Below, piece by piece: positions 25,936-34,449 of a stretch of DNA of 64,000 bases. Numbering within the stretch: position 1 is the first letter of the stretch; each line of letters starts with the position of its first letter. The stretch comes from Lachnospiraceae bacterium UBA3732 (lineage in GTDB: Bacteria; Bacillota; Clostridia; Lachnospirales; Lachnospiraceae), in NCBI GenBank assembly GCA_002372545.1, contig DFHD01000004.1, positions 28,123 to 92,122 of the forward strand, written 5' to 3'. Under the pieces are notes generated by a model, which had not been told where the DNA came from, ran no database searches, and was given only the letters and a program-made list of their open reading frames with translations. Both the position numbers and the translations under genes were made by a program.

Positions 25936-26709
25936 ATGAGATTTCGTCCTTGCATTGATATTCATGACGGAAAGGTGAAACAGATTGTGGGCGGAAGCCT
26001 CCGGGACAGCGCCGGTGCCGTCACCAATTTCGAAACGGAGCAGTCGGCTGCGGATTTTGCCCGTCTGTACCGGGAGAGAGGCCTTTCCGGCGGTCATGTG
26101 ATCCTGCTGAATCCCGCAGGTTCGCCGGAATATGAACTCGATTTGGCTGCGGCAAAGGCTGCATTTACCGCTTTTCCCGGCGGGCTGATGGCCGGCGGCG
26201 GCATTACGGCGGAGAATGCGGAGAGCTTTCTGGGACTTGGCGCGTCACATGTGATCGTGACCTCTTATGTTTTCCGGGATGGCCGGATCGACAGGGAGCG
26301 TCTGGGTAGGCTCATCTCGGCCGTGGGAAGGAACAGGCTCTGCCTCGATCTCAGCTGCCGGAAAAAGGGTGATGAGTATTATATCGTGACCGACCGCTGG
26401 CAGAAGTTTACGGATACTGTGCTCCGGAAGGAGACGCTGGAGGAGCTTTCCGGATGTGCGGATGAATTTCTGGTGCATGCCGTGGATGCGGAGGGAAAAC
26501 GGTCCGGTGTGGACCGCAGGCTGATCCGGATCCTGGCGGAGGGAAGCCGGATTCCCGTTACCTATGCGGGCGGCGTCGGAGATTTCCGGGATCTTACCGC
26601 TGTGAAGGAAGAGGGCATGAACCGGGTGGATGTGACCATCGGCAGCGCGCTTTCTCTCTTCGGCGGAAGCCTTGAGCTGGATGAGGTGCTCAGGTATATG
26701 GCGGAGTGA
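25936..26709 (+). CDS. hisA: HisA isomerase, eukaryote (HIS6) type
   Basis: This 257-residue TIM-barrel enzyme should be the ProFAR isomerase of histidine biosynthesis, opening the ribose ring of ProFAR to PRFAR. It is of the plant/fungal HIS6-like branch: it starts MRFRPCIDIHDGKVKQIVGG, whereas bacterial HisA starts more like MIIPAIDLxxGxxVRL. The phosphate-binding loops are GGLMAGGGITAENAESFLGLGA and YAGGVGDFRDL, and the second catalytic aspartate is in HAVDAEGKRSGVD. No other his gene is nearby, so it is an orphan with its own strong promoter and no operon partner. HIS6-type HisA is found in a few Clostridia. Activity on the canonical substrate is likely but unproven. Confidence 0.87.
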   Translation: MRFRPCIDIHDGKVKQIVGGSLRDSAGAVTNFETEQSAADFARLYRERGLSGGHVILLNPAGSPEYELDLAAAKAAFTAFPGGLMAGGGITAENAESFLGLGASHVIVTSYVFRDGRIDRERLGRLISAVGRNRLCLDLSCRKKGDEYYIVTDRWQKFTDTVLRKETLEELSGCADEFLVHAVDAEGKRSGVDRRLIRILAEGSRIPVTYAGGVGDFRDLTAVKEEGMNRVDVTIGSALSLFGGSLELDEVLRYMAE

Positions 26710-26769
26710 ATGTGCCCGTTTATGAACAGCTGTATGTAAAGAAACAAACGATCAGGGAAAGGAATTGCC

Positions 26770-29121
26770 ATGAGAAAAAATGCAAAAAAATGTATGGCCC
26801 TTTTGATTTCGGCTTCCATGCTTTTTGCGGCGGCAGGCTGCGGTAAAAAGGATGAAGAGAAGAGTACGGGCGCCGGAAAGGAAGAAACCTCTTCGGTAGC
26901 GACAGGCGATGCCGAGGGTACCCAGGCGGCCACAGAGGCGGCGACCACCGAATGGACCGGTATTTCCGATGAGGAGGTTGCGGCGGAAGGCCCCTCGAAG
27001 GCACCGAAGGAAGTCGTGCAGATGGTGGATGGCTATGTGATGGTGGATCAGAATTTTGATGACGGCGGACTGGGAAACTTTGTGACCTACACCAATGGCG
27101 GAAGCTTTGATCTGACCAATACCGACGGTCAGCTGGATGCAGCTATCCACAGCGTGGGTGCGCTGGACTACGCCAACCAGATCTATTATGACGGCTTCAC
27201 GCTGAGCGAGGGCTGTGTATATACCTACAGCTTTGATATCCGCAGCGATATCCCCCGGAAGGTGGAGTACCGTCTCCAGATCAACGGCGGCGATTACCAT
27301 GCTTATACCGGTGATTATATCGATATCGGTCCGGAGGTGCTGAACTTCAAGGCCGACTTTACCATGGATATGGATTCCGACCCGGCTCCCCGTATCGTAT
27401 TCAACATGGGCAAGATGGAGGATATGGCGTCGGATCCCGGCGAGCACCATATCTATATTGATAATGTCAAGCTGGAGGTTAAGGATGCCACCAACGCCCA
27501 GCAGGTCAAGGGTCTCCCGGACTATCCCGAGGTGAACGCCAGCCAGATCGGTTACCTGCCCGAAGATACCAAGACGGTTGTGGCAAAGTCCTCTCTGGTG
27601 GAGCGTTTCTCCGTTGTGAATACCGATACCGGAGAAACCGTATATGAGGGTCTTTTCGGAGATAAGATGTTCGATAAGGGCAGCAACATGCTCATCAAGA
27701 AGGGCGACTTCTCTGCAGTAACAGAGCCCGGTAATTACAAGGTTGTTTCTGCCCGCGGCGATACATATGAATTTAAGATCGGCGAGGGTATCTATGATGA
27801 TATTTATAAAGAACTGGTGCTGATGATGTACCGTCAGCGCTGCGGCGTTGCGACAGACGCAGCTATCGCCGGCGACGCTTTTAAGCATGATGCCTGCCAT
27901 ACCGGCGAGGCTGAGGTTTATGATGCGGAAAAGGGCCCCACAGGCGAGAAGAAGGATGTGACCGGCGGCTGGCATGATGCCGGCGATTACGGCCGCTATG
28001 TAGTCAGCGGTGCGAAGACGGTTATGGATTTCCTGCTGGCTTACGAGGATTATGGAGTTGATGACGACGATCTGGGCATTCCCGAGAGCGGTAACGGCGT
28101 TGCGGACGTACTGGATGAGGCGCGTTTCGAGCTGGAGTGGATGCTGAAGATGCAGGACGAGGCCTCCGGCGGTGTTTATCACAAGGTAACCTGTCTGGTA
28201 TTCCCGGAGACGGTTGGGCCGGAGAAGGAAACAGATCAGCTTTATCTTGCCCCCATTTCAACAGCGGCAACAGGAGACTTTGCAGCAGTTATGGCAAAGG
28301 CCTCCGTGATCTACAAGGATATCGATCCCGAGTTTGCGGCAACGTGTCTGGATGCGGCAAAGAAAGCCTGGGGATACATTGCGGATAAGAAAGATATGGA
28401 CGGATATACGAACCCGGAAGAGATCGTTACCGGCGAATATCCGGACAAGAATACGGATGATGAGAAGTTCTGGGCAGCAGTTGAGCTTTATCTGGCAGGC
28501 GATACCTCTGTGAAGGATGCCGTAAAGAGCAGCTTCGGCACCCGCGTAAAGGTCGGACTTGGCTGGGCGGATGTCGGAACCTATGCGATGTACGATCTCG
28601 TGAAGGCGGATCCCGCCGATCTTTCGGATGTGACGGCGGAGGCTAAGGCCCGGATCCTTGAGGATGCAGACCAGATGATGGCCAAGGGCGACGAGGACGG
28701 CTATTATATGAGCCTTCTCATGAGCTATCCTTGGGGCAGCAACATGGTGGTTGCCGATAATGGTATTTCCCTTCTGATGGCTTACCGGATCACAGGCGAT
28801 GAGAAATATAAGGTAAGGGCAAAGCAGCAGATGGATTATCTGCTGGGCGCCAATTCCATGGGGTATTGTTTCGTAACGGGCTTCGGCGCCATGTCCCCGA
28901 AGGATCCGCATCACAGGCCTTCACAGGTGGCCGGACAGGCTATGCCCGGTATGCTGGTCGGCGGACCCGATAACGCCTATGAGGATTCCTACGCAAAGGC
29001 GGTTATTTACGGGGAGCCTGCGGCAATGAGCTATGCGGACAATCAGCAGAGCTATTCGACAAATGAAGTGACGATCTACTGGAATTCGCCCCTCATTCTT
29101 CTGATGTCAGCCTTCAAGTAA
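26770..29121 (+). CDS. Glycoside hydrolase family 9 lipoprotein (cellulase type)
   Basis: This 783-residue protein is a surface-anchored endoglucanase-like hydrolase acting on beta-1,4-glucans. A lipoprotein signal ends at AAAGC with Cys24, followed by an acidic Thr-rich linker. Next come a CBM4-type jelly-roll (about 90-235: MVDQNFDDGGLGNFVTY, YIDNVKLEV), an Ig-like CelD N-domain (about 250-340: PEVNASQIGYLPEDTK) and the GH9 barrel. Catalytic residues are visible: Asp403 and Asp406 in GWHDAGDYGRY, histidines 714-715 in PHHRPS, and the acid Glu766 in NEVTIYWNSPLILL. All are intact. The lipobox has Ala rather than Leu at -3. The leader has GGGAAAGGAATTGCC before the ATG. A GtrA-YfhO gene follows 16 bp downstream. 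Confidence 0.93.
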   Translation: MRKNAKKCMALLISASMLFAAAGCGKKDEEKSTGAGKEETSSVATGDAEGTQAATEAATTEWTGISDEEVAAEGPSKAPKEVVQMVDGYVMVDQNFDDGGLGNFVTYTNGGSFDLTNTDGQLDAAIHSVGALDYANQIYYDGFTLSEGCVYTYSFDIRSDIPRKVEYRLQINGGDYHAYTGDYIDIGPEVLNFKADFTMDMDSDPAPRIVFNMGKMEDMASDPGEHHIYIDNVKLEVKDATNAQQVKGLPDYPEVNASQIGYLPEDTKTVVAKSSLVERFSVVNTDTGETVYEGLFGDKMFDKGSNMLIKKGDFSAVTEPGNYKVVSARGDTYEFKIGEGIYDDIYKELVLMMYRQRCGVATDAAIAGDAFKHDACHTGEAEVYDAEKGPTGEKKDVTGGWHDAGDYGRYVVSGAKTVMDFLLAYEDYGVDDDDLGIPESGNGVADVLDEARFELEWMLKMQDEASGGVYHKVTCLVFPETVGPEKETDQLYLAPISTAATGDFAAVMAKASVIYKDIDPEFAATCLDAAKKAWGYIADKKDMDGYTNPEEIVTGEYPDKNTDDEKFWAAVELYLAGDTSVKDAVKSSFGTRVKVGLGWADVGTYAMYDLVKADPADLSDVTAEAKARILEDADQMMAKGDEDGYYMSLLMSYPWGSNMVVADNGISLLMAYRITGDEKYKVRAKQQMDYLLGANSMGYCFVTGFGAMSPKDPHHRPSQVAGQAMPGMLVGGPDNAYEDSYAKAVIYGEPAAMSYADNQQSYSTNEVTIYWNSPLILLMSAFK

Positions 29122-29137
29122 AGGGAGCGGAAACAGC

Positions 29138-32100
29138 GTGAGCATTATTAAGAAATGGTTGGATAATAAAACCTTTCGTTATCTTCTGGCGGGAGGATGC
29201 ACCACAATGGTCAATATGGTGGTGTTCTTCCTCTTGCGGACGGTAACGGATGTCGACAGAAATGTCTGCAATATCATAGCCGTGATCACGGCTATGATTT
29301 TTGCGTATTTGGTCAATAAGCTTTTTGTCTTCCGCTGGCATGTGAAAAACGCAGGCGAGCTGGCAAGAGAGATTTTCACCTTCTTCGGCGCAAGAGTTGT
29401 TTCCATGGCTGTGGAGGTTATGGGCTTTGCCTTTATGTGCGACACCTTCCGGCTGAACGAGCCCTTGTCCAAGGTGATGGTACAGTTTCTGGTCATTGTG
29501 CTGAATTATGTGTTCAGCAGTCTTTTTGTGTTCAGGGAAAAGAAAAATACGCCCCGCGAGGTTCTGGAGCAGAACTGGTCCTGGATGCTGGCCATGGCTC
29601 TTGTGGCGGTTTTCATGCTCGTTGTCATGCTGATCGGCCGTGTGGCGCCCTTCGGTGATAAATCCTTCTCCCTCATCGATTCCATACATCAATATGTGCC
29701 CTTCATGAGCGACTACCAGGAAAAGCTGAGGAACGAGGGAAGTCTTTTCTATACCTGGAACGTGGGGATGGGCATGAATTTCCAGTCCCTGATGCTGTAT
29801 TACATGGCAAGTCCCCTGAATTTTCTTCTGCTTCTGGTGAGCCGGAAGGGAATCGTGGCTGCCTTCTCCATCATGGTTGCCCTGAAGATCGCTCTTTCTG
29901 CGGGCGCCTTCGGCTATTTCCTTTCCCGCAGGGGAAAGAAGACGCAGAATCATCTGCTGATCACGGCCTTTGCCGTGGCATATGCTCTGAATAATTACAT
30001 GGTGGGATATAACTGGAACGTCAACTGGATGGACTGCATGGTGCTTTTCCCGCTGATCCTTCTCGGCTTCGACAGACTGATGCGGGGAGACAGTCCGAGG
30101 CTTTATGTTCTGGCTCTCTTCGGGTGTCTGTACTGTAATTATTATATTTCCTTCATGATCTGTATTTTCCTTGTGCTCTGGTTCTTTGCGGCCGACCACA
30201 GGAGTGTGAAGGATTTTTTCATGAACGGTATACGCTTTGCCTGGACCAGCCTTCTGGCGGCTGGCATGGCGGCGGTTTCGCTGGTCACGGCCTATATTGC
30301 CATCATGAAAACGGCGTCGGCCGGCACAAAGTTCCCCAAAAACGAAGTATATGGCAGTTATTTTGCCCAGTGGAAGCAGATGCTGATCATGCAGCGGCCC
30401 ATAAACGCCCAGACCTTCGACGGCGGGGTTAACCTGTATGCCGGCACGATCCTGATCCTTCTCTTTTTCCTGTATATGACCTCCAGCCGGATCAAGCTGA
30501 AGGATAAGGTCCTGAAGGGGGCGATCGCCGCGCTTCTTCTGGTTTCCTTTAACACAACGAGACTGAATTTTATCTGGCATGGATTCCATGACCAGTATGG
30601 TATTCCGAACCGGTTTTCCTTCCTGTTTATCACCCTTTTGCTGATCATGGGCTACGAGGCTCTTACACGGCTGAAACGGGTGCACCTTGCCCGGATCATC
30701 ATCGCGTCTGTTCTGGCTATTTCCTGGCCGGTAGTGTTGATGAAGAAAACGGATGTGACGGGCATGAAGAAAGCGGAGGTGGTCGCAGCGATTTCCGCCC
30801 TGATGATCTTTGCCTATGCGATCCTGGTGGTCGCCAGAAAGGAAAAGATTCTCCGGTTCCGCACAACCACCATTTTGATCGGTATCTTTTATATTGTCGA
30901 GGTGATGACAAATGCGGGCGTGGGCTTCTATCAGCGGGGTCTGTGCGATGCCGGCTATTATATGCAGCATGTGAACAGCATGATGAAGACGAAGGAAACC
31001 GTGGACGCCCGGAAGGCAGAGGAAAATATTCTGTTTGCCCGGGAGGAGCAGGCAAAGGCCATCATGCTTGACGAAAATACGCTGAATACCCTGCCGGGCA
31101 TTGGTACCTTCTGTTCCACGGCAAGGGGAGAGATGGTGGAATCCATGGGAAGCCTGGGCTTCTACACCGGTGCCAATGAGTATCTCTATACCGGGGCGAC
31201 TATGCTGACCAATGATATTTTTGGCGTGAGGTATATCTATAAGCGGGAGGGAGATTACTTCCCCGTGGACGGCTACCGGGAGGTGGAAACGGATTCACCG
31301 GTATCGGTTTATGAAAATACAGGAGCGCTGCCCATTGCGTTCGCCGTCAGGGAGGAGCTGAAGGACTGGAAGGTTTCCGGCATCCGCTCGGCTGATGTGC
31401 AGAACCGGTTTGCCATGCAGGCGGCCGGAACGGACAGCGTTTTTGAGGATATGCCCGTGGATTACCAGCTGAAGGGGGAAAACTGTGACGTGAATATTGC
31501 GGCCACAAGCTGGGAGGTCGTGAATTATCATGCGCAGTCCTCTGCAAAGATTGCTTTCACGGCGAGTTTTGCGGTGCCTGAGGCTGGAAGGTATTATGTC
31601 AATATCCGGGCCAATTACATGGAAAAGGTTGTGCTCAGGGTCAACAGCCGGGAGCTGGCAAACGGACGCTACTGGACCCAGATGTTCGATCTGGGCGAGC
31701 GGCAGAAGGGCGACGTTGTGGAGCTGGATATCCGGTTCGGCAGCGATTACAGCCCGTCAGGCAGCGTATCCCTCTATCTTTCCCGTGTGAATAAAGATAA
31801 CCTTGCGGAGATGGAGAAACGGCTTTCTGCCGGCGGGATCCGTCTGGATGAATTTGACGACGGCTATCTTACCGGTACGGTAAAGGCAAATAAGGGCGAT
31901 ATCCTGTTCACCTCCATTCCTTATGATGAGGGCTGGAGCGTAAAGGTTAACGGAAAGAAAGCAAAAACCTTCAGACTTGGCGGTTCCTTCCTGGGAGTTG
32001 ACCTTGAGGAGGGCGAGAATAAGATTGAAATGTTCTTCCGGCCGACCGGTTACTTTGGCGGCATGCTGATCACCATCTTTTCCTGGATGCTCTTTGTATT

Positions 32101-32242
32101 CATCCTGCGGAAGAGGAAGAAGCTGCTTGCTCTCAAGGCGGCCGGGGCTGGTGCGAACGAGTCTGCCGGGGCTGGTGCGAACGAGCCTGCCGGGGCTGGC
32201 GAGTCTATTGAGAGCGCAGCTATGGAAAGTGGGGTATTTTGA
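29138..32242 (+). CDS. GtrA-YfhO fusion membrane protein
   Basis: This 1034-residue membrane protein joins a GtrA domain to a YfhO-family glycosyltransferase-like protein. Residues 1-135 are GtrA (FRYLLAGGCTTMVNMVVFFL, VNKLFVFRWH), four helices linked to moving lipid-linked sugars across the membrane. From about 145 the YfhO part has ten or more helices and the conserved catalytic-like loops DSIHQYVPFMSDYQ and FYTWNVGMGMNFQSL. A large extracytoplasmic region (about 600-965) precedes a last helix. YfhO proteins are used to glycosylate lipoteichoic acid in Bacillus and Listeria. The start is a GTG at 29138 after AAAGGGAG. The C-terminal tail carries a three-unit AGAGANES-type repeat. Confidence 0.88.
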   Translation: MSIIKKWLDNKTFRYLLAGGCTTMVNMVVFFLLRTVTDVDRNVCNIIAVITAMIFAYLVNKLFVFRWHVKNAGELAREIFTFFGARVVSMAVEVMGFAFMCDTFRLNEPLSKVMVQFLVIVLNYVFSSLFVFREKKNTPREVLEQNWSWMLAMALVAVFMLVVMLIGRVAPFGDKSFSLIDSIHQYVPFMSDYQEKLRNEGSLFYTWNVGMGMNFQSLMLYYMASPLNFLLLLVSRKGIVAAFSIMVALKIALSAGAFGYFLSRRGKKTQNHLLITAFAVAYALNNYMVGYNWNVNWMDCMVLFPLILLGFDRLMRGDSPRLYVLALFGCLYCNYYISFMICIFLVLWFFAADHRSVKDFFMNGIRFAWTSLLAAGMAAVSLVTAYIAIMKTASAGTKFPKNEVYGSYFAQWKQMLIMQRPINAQTFDGGVNLYAGTILILLFFLYMTSSRIKLKDKVLKGAIAALLLVSFNTTRLNFIWHGFHDQYGIPNRFSFLFITLLLIMGYEALTRLKRVHLARIIIASVLAISWPVVLMKKTDVTGMKKAEVVAAISALMIFAYAILVVARKEKILRFRTTTILIGIFYIVEVMTNAGVGFYQRGLCDAGYYMQHVNSMMKTKETVDARKAEENILFAREEQAKAIMLDENTLNTLPGIGTFCSTARGEMVESMGSLGFYTGANEYLYTGATMLTNDIFGVRYIYKREGDYFPVDGYREVETDSPVSVYENTGALPIAFAVREELKDWKVSGIRSADVQNRFAMQAAGTDSVFEDMPVDYQLKGENCDVNIAATSWEVVNYHAQSSAKIAFTASFAVPEAGRYYVNIRANYMEKVVLRVNSRELANGRYWTQMFDLGERQKGDVVELDIRFGSDYSPSGSVSLYLSRVNKDNLAEMEKRLSAGGIRLDEFDDGYLTGTVKANKGDILFTSIPYDEGWSVKVNGKKAKTFRLGGSFLGVDLEEGENKIEMFFRPTGYFGGMLITIFSWMLFVFILRKRKKLLALKAAGAGANESAGAGANEPAGAGESIESAAMESGVF
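32141..32206 (+). repeat. 24-bp tandem repeat in the C-terminal tail of GtrA-YfhO
   Basis: GCCGGGGCTGGTGCGAACGA starts units at 32141 and 32165, and a shortened third unit at 32189. It encodes AGAGANES, AGAGANEP, AGAGES in the cytoplasmic tail after the last membrane helix. Confidence 0.85.
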
Positions 32243-32355
32243 GAAAGACGTTGACCCGACAGGGGAAATGCGGTAGAATGGTAAAAGGGAAAAAAGCCCA
32301 TGTTTTGGAAAAATAACATGGCATATAAACAATATCTTGTAGTAAGGGGTGTGCA

Positions 32356-34113
32356 ATGGACAAACTGAAAGAAATGGACAGTCAAAAGCTTGCCATACTT
32401 GCGGCCGGCGCTATCGCCGTTCTTGGGCTGGTGGGGATCCTTGCGGGCAATACCGTGGTCGGGATCATCATGCTGCTCCTGCAGGTTGCGGTTGCGTTTC
32501 TGTTCATCACGGCAAATGCAGATCAGGAAAAAAGGGGAAACTCCAAGGCAGACAAGTATCGTAAGCTTTTCATGAACCTCCCCATCGGTTTTGCACAGGC
32601 CAGGATCATGACAGATCCGACCGGCGAGGTTACCGGCTATCAGATGGTGGATGCCAACGAGACCTTCGGAACCTACTTCAATCTGGATCGCGAGGAATTT
32701 ATCGACAAAGTTCTCGGCTCCAGTAATATCGAGGTTCTGCAGGACATCAACGCATGGTTCAAGGCATACAATACCTCCGGCACAAAGCAGGGAGATATCA
32801 TGGATGTCGAGATCACCATGGAAAAGCTGGCCAAGACCTTCAATACCGTTATGTATAAGTCTGAGGCGGATTACATCAACATGGTAGTCATCGATGTGAC
32901 CAACCAGAAGGAAACCGAACAGAAGCTTTCCAAGGCGATCGATGATGCCAATGCGGCATACAGGACGCAGGCTGAATTCCTGGCTAATATGAGCCATGAG
33001 ATCCGGACGCCTATCAATGGTATCCTGGGTATGGTTCAGCTGACGCTGATGGCAGATGACCTACAGGCAGATTACCGCGACAACCTGATCACGGCAAAGA
33101 ACTGTGCAGACAACCTGCTTCGTCTGATCAATGATATTCTGGATATCAGCAAGCTGGAGGCCGGTAAATATAAGATCAAAGAAGAAACAACGGATATCCG
33201 CTCTGCCATTGAAGAAACCGTGGCGGCGCATGTTCCGGCAGCTGACGGAAAGGGCATCGGCCTGGATCTCAGCTTCGGCAATAATATTCCCAAGCTGGTT
33301 AAGGCAGACGGACAGCGGATCCAGCAGATTCTGAACTGCCTGCTTTCCAACGCGATCAAGTTTACCTCCGACGGCGGCGTAAGAGTAAAGGTTGCGGCAA
33401 TCGATGATACAGCAGATACCATCCGCCTCAGGATTGCTGTTGCGGATACCGGTATTGGTATCTCCGAAGCGAACATGGGCAAGCTTTTTGTACGGTTCTC
33501 CCAGGTGGACGGTTCGGACACAAGAAAGTACGGCGGAAGCGGTCTGGGACTTGTTATTTCCAAGCAGATCACCGAGCTGATGCAGGGTACCATTTCCGTG
33601 CAGAGTAAGGAAGGAATCGGCTCCACCTTCATTGCGGAGATTCCGCTGAAGATCGTGAAGGCAGCGGAGGCGGCTGAGGTGAAGGAAGAAAAGAAGGATC
33701 CGGCGGCTTACTCCATCAATAATGCAAACGGCAAGAACGCGCGTATCCTCGTGGCTGAGGATGAACCGGTGAACCAGCAGGTGATCGGCAAGCTTCTGGG
33801 TATGGCCGGCTTCTCCTACGATATTGCGGAGAACGGTGAAAAGGCTGTTCAGCTTTACAAGGATAAGAAGTATGATGCGGCGCTCTTCGATGTGCAGATG
33901 CCCGTCATGGACGGTATTGCGGCTACGCAGGAAATCCGGAAGATCGAGGCAGCTATGCATAGCCGCCGTCTTCCCATTATTGCGGTTACGGCAAGAGCCA
34001 TGTTCGGGGATAAGGAGCGGATCATGCAGAACCAGCTGGATGATTATATCGCCAAGCCCTATAACCTGAATACGGTTGTGGATACTCTGAACAAGTATAT
34101 CAATAAGGATTGA
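32356..34113 (+). CDS. Hybrid sensor histidine kinase
   Basis: This 585-residue hybrid kinase has two short N-terminal helices (LAILAAGAIAVLGLVGIL and VVGIIMLLLQVAVAFLFI), a PAS-like region (about 65-185), HisKA with the phospho-acceptor in SHEIRTPINGILGM, and HATPase_c with NAIKFT, DTGIGIS and GGSGLGLVIS boxes. A C-terminal receiver starts RILVAEDEPVNQQ, has the acceptor Asp in ALFDVQMPVMDG and Lys in DYIAKPYN. There is no output domain, so the signal must pass on to an unseen Hpt or regulator. It starts 113 bp after GtrA-YfhO with its own AAGGGGTGTG ribosome region, and ends at a strong terminator. The signal sensed is unknown. Confidence 0.93.
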   Translation: MDKLKEMDSQKLAILAAGAIAVLGLVGILAGNTVVGIIMLLLQVAVAFLFITANADQEKRGNSKADKYRKLFMNLPIGFAQARIMTDPTGEVTGYQMVDANETFGTYFNLDREEFIDKVLGSSNIEVLQDINAWFKAYNTSGTKQGDIMDVEITMEKLAKTFNTVMYKSEADYINMVVIDVTNQKETEQKLSKAIDDANAAYRTQAEFLANMSHEIRTPINGILGMVQLTLMADDLQADYRDNLITAKNCADNLLRLINDILDISKLEAGKYKIKEETTDIRSAIEETVAAHVPAADGKGIGLDLSFGNNIPKLVKADGQRIQQILNCLLSNAIKFTSDGGVRVKVAAIDDTADTIRLRIAVADTGIGISEANMGKLFVRFSQVDGSDTRKYGGSGLGLVISKQITELMQGTISVQSKEGIGSTFIAEIPLKIVKAAEAAEVKEEKKDPAAYSINNANGKNARILVAEDEPVNQQVIGKLLGMAGFSYDIAENGEKAVQLYKDKKYDAALFDVQMPVMDGIAATQEIRKIEAAMHSRRLPIIAVTARAMFGDKERIMQNQLDDYIAKPYNLNTVVDTLNKYINKD

Positions 34114-34162
34114 CAATCTGCACAAACGTTTTCGTCGGATTTAACAAAAAAAGACGGATCTG

Positions 34163-34197
34163 GCAGCGGAAAACCCGGTTTTCCGCTGCTTTTTTTA
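34163..34197 (+). terminator. Rho-independent terminator after the hybrid kinase
   Basis: A perfect 12-bp stem (GCAGCGGAAAAC at 34163-34174, GTTTTCCGCTGC at 34178-34189) with loop CCG is followed by a T-rich run (34190-34197). Confidence 0.93.
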
Positions 34198-34449
34198 TTG
34201 CCTGAGAGGAAACCGGAAAGGTGGGGAATTGTACAGGGGAACCGTCGGAGCACAAGGTAAAGGGAGAATGCCGGAGAAGCAAAGCTCTATTTTGTGGGAC
34301 AGGAGGAAACCGGAGGAAAATGACGGATGGAGCGCAAGAAGCGAATGCGCAACAGATGTATGCACCGGTTTTCTTTTTTTGCAGCGCGTCATGTGCTACC
34401 GTTGAGTTGTCGGGAGAGAGGCGGCAGGGATAAACGCAGGAGATAGGAG
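34198..34449 (+). promoter_or_regulatory. Long leader region upstream of the tad locus
   Basis: This 252-nt stretch (within a 336-nt gene-free gap) holds no supported gene. It contains two copies of GGAAACCGG (34208-34216 and 34305-34313) and one complementary CCGGTTTTC (34365-34373) that ends at a T-run. Either copy could pair with it. Between them, GAGC near 34238 and GCTC near 34284, and CACAA (34241-34245) and TTGTG (34291-34295), could pair in an interleaved way. This suggests an attenuator or riboswitch. It does not match the cyclic-di-GMP-I consensus beyond a GCAAAGC word, so no class is assigned. Confidence 0.4.
34305..34380 (+). terminator. Candidate attenuator terminator in the tad leader
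   Basis: GGAAACCGG (34305-34313) pairs with CCGGTTTTC (34365-34373) over nine bases with one G-U, enclosing a small hairpin GCGCA/TGCGC (34332-34350), and is followed by seven Ts (34374-34380). It lies 70 nt before the tadZ-like start. Confidence 0.55.

Noticed and set aside
29114..30970. Minus-strand ORF of 618 codons opposite the GtrA-YfhO gene
   Set aside because: The plus-strand frame has clear membrane helices and family motifs; the minus frame has none.
34198..34449. Cyclic-di-GMP-I riboswitch call
   Set aside because: Only a GCAAAGC word fits; the conserved GGNCACGCACAGGG and GGUAGGUAGC parts are missing, so it is reported only as an unclassified leader.
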